Notes under the pieces: model-generated
Seen by the model: only the letters and a program-made list of their open reading frames with translations
Told to the model about the DNA's origin: nothing
The model's database searches: none
Program-made: the position numbers and the translations under genes
Assembly (NCBI GenBank): GCA_963782555.1
Contig: CAWAKB010000004.1
Span: 744,001-808,000 of the forward strand
Direction: 5' to 3'
From: Hyphomicrobium_A sp963782555
GTDB lineage: Bacteria > Pseudomonadota > Alphaproteobacteria > Rhizobiales > Hyphomicrobiaceae
DNA: 64,000 nucleotides
Shown: positions 61,616 through 64,000 of the stretch, one piece after another
Layout: every line of letters starts with the position of its first letter
Position numbering within the stretch: the stretch's first letter is position 1

Positions 61616-61915
61616 TTAGGCGCGGGGCGCGCCAAAGACTTTATCTTCAAGGTCGGCGAGGCGGATCTCGATGTTCGAGCGCTTGAGCTGCGCTTCTATC
61701 GAATTCACCTGCGTGCGCAGCGCGATGATGTGCTCCTTCGTCGCCATCACCTGTTTGATGTCGGCAACGTCGTCGGCGAGCGCCATGAATTTCTTGTCGG
61801 CGGAGGCGAAGCCTTTTTCGACGCGGGCATCGGTCGCGCCGGAGCGCGCGCTGAGGCTCGCGAAGCCTTTCGCCATGAGCGCGGCGAGCGCGTCCAACGT
61901 GATCTTTTTGGCCAT
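61616..61915 (-). CDS. Small coiled-coil protein with leaderless-type promoter
   Basis: 99 residues: MAKKITLDALAALMAKGFAS, then a long heptad region (VADIKQVMATKEHIIALRTQ, VNSIEAQLKRSNIEIRLADL) and EDKVFGAPRA at the end. Similar to coiled-coil proteins of candidate-phylum bacteria (MAKK...LA.MM..GF). No ribosome site; TACAAT ends 6 nt before the ATG. A truncated paralogue lies at 55357-55533 and a tail fragment at 59410. Confidence 0.75.
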   Translation of the reverse strand: MAKKITLDALAALMAKGFASLSARSGATDARVEKGFASADKKFMALADDVADIKQVMATKEHIIALRTQVNSIEAQLKRSNIEIRLADLEDKVFGAPRA

Positions 61916-61921
61916 GCAGAT

Positions 61922-61949
61922 ATTGTACGCGGCGATTGCGGTTGCGCAA
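61922..61949 (-). promoter_or_regulatory. Leaderless-type promoter of the coiled-coil gene
   Basis: On the minus strand TTGCGC (61944-61949), 16-bp spacer, TACAAT (61922-61927), then 6 nt to the ATG at 61915. Same geometry as at 55540-55567. Confidence 0.65.
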
Positions 61950-61976
61950 ATATGGGTGGCCAGAGCCGCGCCAGCT

Positions 61977-62069
61977 CACGAATTGTCGAGGTCGGGAGGT
62001 TGCCGGGCTCACGGATTTTGGAGTCGGGACCGCACGAGTTTTGGACGATGTCCACGGCACGGATTTTGG
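61977..62069 (-). repeat. CACGGATTTTGG repeat array 4 (four units)
   Basis: CACGAATTGTCG at 61977, CACGGATTTTGG at 62010, CACGAGTTTTGG at 62033, CACGGATTTTGG at 62058. The last two steps are 23 and 25 nt, as in array 1. It lies upstream of the leaderless promoter. Confidence 0.7.
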
Positions 62070-62181
62070 ATGCTGGAAGGCGCGCGGAGCGCGCTACTGG
62101 GCGATGGTGAAGGTGTTGGTCGTGAAGGCCAAGGTTGCGGGGCTGGTGGCGGGATATCGCGCACGAAGGGAGGGGGTGGCG

Positions 62182-62472
62182 ATGATTGTGGTGGTGAACA
62201 ACGAGCGGGGGGTGCGGGAAGGGTTGCAGCGTGCGCTTGAGCGCGCGGGGTATGCGGTGCGGGCGTTTGAGAGGGGAGCGGATGCACTGCAGGACGTTGC
62301 GTGGTCCGCGGTCGAGCTTGTGATTAGCGACCGGACGAATTTTCCCATGGATGGGGTTGCGTTCGTGCATCGTGTGCGAGAGCGGTCGGATGTGCCGGTC
62401 GTCTTCGTCTCGGCATGGGCCGCGGAGCTCGAAGAGGAGTTGCGGGGGAGCGAGCGCGCCGCTGGGCCGTGA
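62182..62472 (+). CDS. Degenerate receiver-domain protein
   Basis: 96 residues. MIVVVNNERGVREGLQRALE, then GYAVRAFERGADAL and ELVISDRTNFPMDGVAF with D50, and VPVVFVSAW follow the receiver fold. The usual acidic pair is N6-N7, so Mg2+ binding and phosphorylation are doubtful. The C-terminal 20 residues run into the 108-bp repeat, so the end may be altered. GGAGGGGGTG precedes the ATG. Confidence 0.6.
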   Translation: MIVVVNNERGVREGLQRALERAGYAVRAFERGADALQDVAWSAVELVISDRTNFPMDGVAFVHRVRERSDVPVVFVSAWAAELEEELRGSERAAGP

Positions 62473-62559
62473 GTGCGTGGTTGGTGGTGAGCACTGCCGT
62501 GGCGCGAGAGGGGGCGGTGTTGGCACAGCGGCGGGCCGGTTCCCTTTATGTGCGCAGAC
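62452..62559. repeat. 108-bp repeat, copy 2
   Basis: 107 of 108 positions match 57492-57599. It supplies the last codons and the stop of the receiver gene. Hairpin GCCCCT/AGGGGC follows at about 62569-62589, then the tail of the Ig-like gene at 62647. Confidence 0.85.
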
Positions 62560-62646
62560 AGTTCGACCGCCCCTAGCGCCGGGAGGGGCACCGCGCGCGG
62601 CCGCTGCCGGAGAATGGTGTTCGGGTATCGTGGCGGGAGTGGGGAG

Positions 62647-63486
62647 CTAGAGTTCTTGGAAGGTGGGGATGATGTTTACCGTGGCTTGTTTGGTTTGGGA
62701 GGCGCCTTCGAGGTCGAGGCAGGAGAGGGTGTAGGTGGTTTGTCCTTGAATGGGGGTGCTGGTTTCGCCGCCAATGGGGGATTGGAGGCCGCTCCAGCTG
62801 TCGCCATTGTCGCCTAGCACCGTGCACGACCGCACGTTCTGTGCGCTCCAGCTCACCTTGGTTGTCGCGCCTTGGCGCAGAAGCGACGGGACCGCGCGGA
62901 TGTCGAGGGTGACTGCGGGCGGAAGGTAGTTGCCGCTGCCGGTGTCACCGGTGAGGGTGGTGTTGCCGTTGTCATCGAGACCGGCGGTTGCGGAGGCGGC
63001 GCAGTCGAAGGAGAGCGTGGCCCAGCTGGAGGTTAGTCCGCCCTCGTCTTGGGCGAGGACCTTCACGGTCTTGGTGCCGGCTATCGAGTACGTGCGCGAG
63101 GCTGACTGCGACGTGCTTGAAGGAACATAGTCGGAGGGAGGGACCCTCTGGTCCACACTGTCGTTGTTGTCCCAGTCGATACCGTAGCGGAGGTTGTCTC
63201 GTTCGGGGTCGTCCGATTGCATGGTGACGGTGTGTGCGGTGCCGACCATGCCATAGGTTTGGCCGCCTACCTGACGCTTTTCTATCTCACCTTCTTTTAC
63301 CGGTGGAGCGATTGAGTCCCTAGAGGACTGATGCTCTTGAGACCGCGACCGAAGTCGCGGTCGCGCTTGCGAGCCTTGCTCGTCGCTACCAGGCTGCCTG
63401 TTGGCGCCTGGGGAGGAAAGTGGTCTGCTTGATAAATGGGGGATGTGTTGCGTGGGCAGAAAGGCCCGCACGAGTGGTCTGTACAC
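62647..63486 (-). CDS. PKD-like plus Ig-like extracellular protein, probably N-terminally truncated
   Basis: 279 residues. After a disordered lead, a PKD-like domain (about 78-165: GQTYGMVGTAHTVTMQSDD, LRYGIDWDNND, TYSIAGTKTVKVLAQDEGGL), a Gly/Asn/Thr linker and an Ig-like domain (about 190-279: PSLLRQGATTKVSWSAQNV, SCTVLGDNGDSWSG, TTYTLSCLDLEG, ATVNIIPTFQEL). The style is that of repeats in giant surface proteins of Patescibacteria (memory). No signal peptide is visible, so the N-terminus is likely lost and the start is uncertain. Four tail fragments of the same kind lie at 55954, 57693, 58941 and 60771. Confidence 0.7.
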   Translation of the reverse strand: MYRPLVRAFLPTQHIPHLSSRPLSSPGANRQPGSDEQGSQARPRLRSRSQEHQSSRDSIAPPVKEGEIEKRQVGGQTYGMVGTAHTVTMQSDDPERDNLRYGIDWDNNDSVDQRVPPSDYVPSSTSQSASRTYSIAGTKTVKVLAQDEGGLTSSWATLSFDCAASATAGLDDNGNTTLTGDTGSGNYLPPAVTLDIRAVPSLLRQGATTKVSWSAQNVRSCTVLGDNGDSWSGLQSPIGGETSTPIQGQTTYTLSCLDLEGASQTKQATVNIIPTFQEL

Positions 63487-63596
63487 GCCGCTTCACAATT
63501 TGCGCCTGCGAATCAGAAAGCATGGGAAGCATTGCGCTTCGCTGCAGAGAGCGCATTCCAGCTAACTGAGAAGAAGGGTGGCGCTAATGTTCAATC

Positions 63597-64000
63597 CAAA
63601 GAAGGCAGACGGAGCCCACGCTCCAGCGGGAAGTGCGGGGGCTGACGCCTTGCGCCCATCCACGACCTCGGCAGGTTCTGACACCTGCAGAGGCGTCAGT
63701 TTCGCTCACTCGGTGGTTGATGCCGGCCTCACCATGAAAGGGGATCTTGAAAGCGAGGGCGATATCCTCGTTAAAGGCAAGGTGATCGGCAACATCCGCT
63801 GCAAGCTGCTCATCATCGAAGTTGATGCGCTGGTCGAAGGCGGCGTCGACGCCGAGGAGGTTGTCGTTCGCGGCAATAGCAAGGGTACGCTACAGGCGGA
63901 CCGGGTGCGACTTGAGAAGACGGCCAACGTCGACAGCGAGATCTATCATCGCTCGTTCGCGGCCGAGGAAGGCGCGCGCATCACGGGTACGCTTCAGTAC
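63597..64000 (+). CDS. Bactofilin (polymer-forming cytoskeletal protein), cut by the window edge
   Basis: 134 codons visible, running off the right end. A disordered N-terminus leads to the right-handed beta-helix of bactofilins: VVDAGLTMKGDLESEGDILV, KGKVIGNIRCKLLIIEVDAL, VEGGVDAEEVVVRGNSKGTL, and EIYHRSFAAEEGARITG. Bactofilins form membrane-associated filaments that place cell-wall enzymes. AAGGGTGG before ATG 63597 sets the start. Confidence 0.88.

Overview
The window is GC-rich chromosomal DNA of an alphaproteobacterium, most likely Hyphomicrobiales (Rhizobiales). Signs of this are groES-groEL behind a CIRCE operator, HWE/HisKA_2 histidine kinases, a GcrA-type C-terminal domain, DUF3309, DUF2147 and VIT-family genes, and a Methylorubrum-like PqqA. 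Genus cannot be fixed by eye.

Layout. 1-4.6 kb: rsgA (cut by the left edge), CIRCE, groES-groEL with terminator, a transglutaminase-like protein, a cold-shock protein and a GcrA-like zinc protein. 4.7-9 kb: a PHB-depolymerase-type esterase behind a ribbon-helix-helix regulator with an operator-like repeat, a SpoIIAA-like protein and a DUF4336 protein. 9-20.5 kb: a glycan-utilisation locus with a MalK-type ATPase, GH1 beta-glucosidase, GH144-like glucanase, lipoprotein binding protein, two permeases and a 1073-residue discoidin/six-hairpin glycosidase joined by ATGA overlaps; a beta-1,2-glucan substrate is inferred. 21.9-24.6 kb: a TIR-transmembrane-Sel1 protein.

25.3-53.3 kb is bounded by a 15-bp direct repeat with a truncated tyrosine integrase at its right end, so it may be an old integrative element. 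It holds stress and envelope genes (DUF2147, VIT, DUF3309), two HWE-type kinases, an orphan pqqA, a CheB-CheR-kinase-receiver-LuxR giant broken by one frameshift, RlpA-like and PRC-barrel proteins, an AI-2E transporter, an autotransporter with about 11 tandem repeats, and a Crp/GntR/response-regulator/hybrid-kinase block framed by two paralogous 80-residue proteins.

53.7-63.5 kb is a mosaic of gene fragments. It starts with a TIR-like plus macro-domain gene split by a frameshift in a run of six G. After that come paralogous coiled-coil genes with leaderless-looking promoters, four arrays of a CACGGATTTTGG repeat at 23-26 nt spacing, five copies of a gene tail ending IPTFQEL, and near-identical 108-bp repeats. 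The PKD/Ig-like protein and coiled-coil proteins resemble candidate-phylum (Patescibacteria) proteins, so transfer or a chimeric assembly must be considered. A bactofilin gene is cut by the right edge.

Three genes carry single-base frameshifts (near 33034, 54877-54882 and 57123-57127); decay, sequencing error and programmed shifting cannot be told apart here. No tRNA, rRNA or CRISPR array was found.
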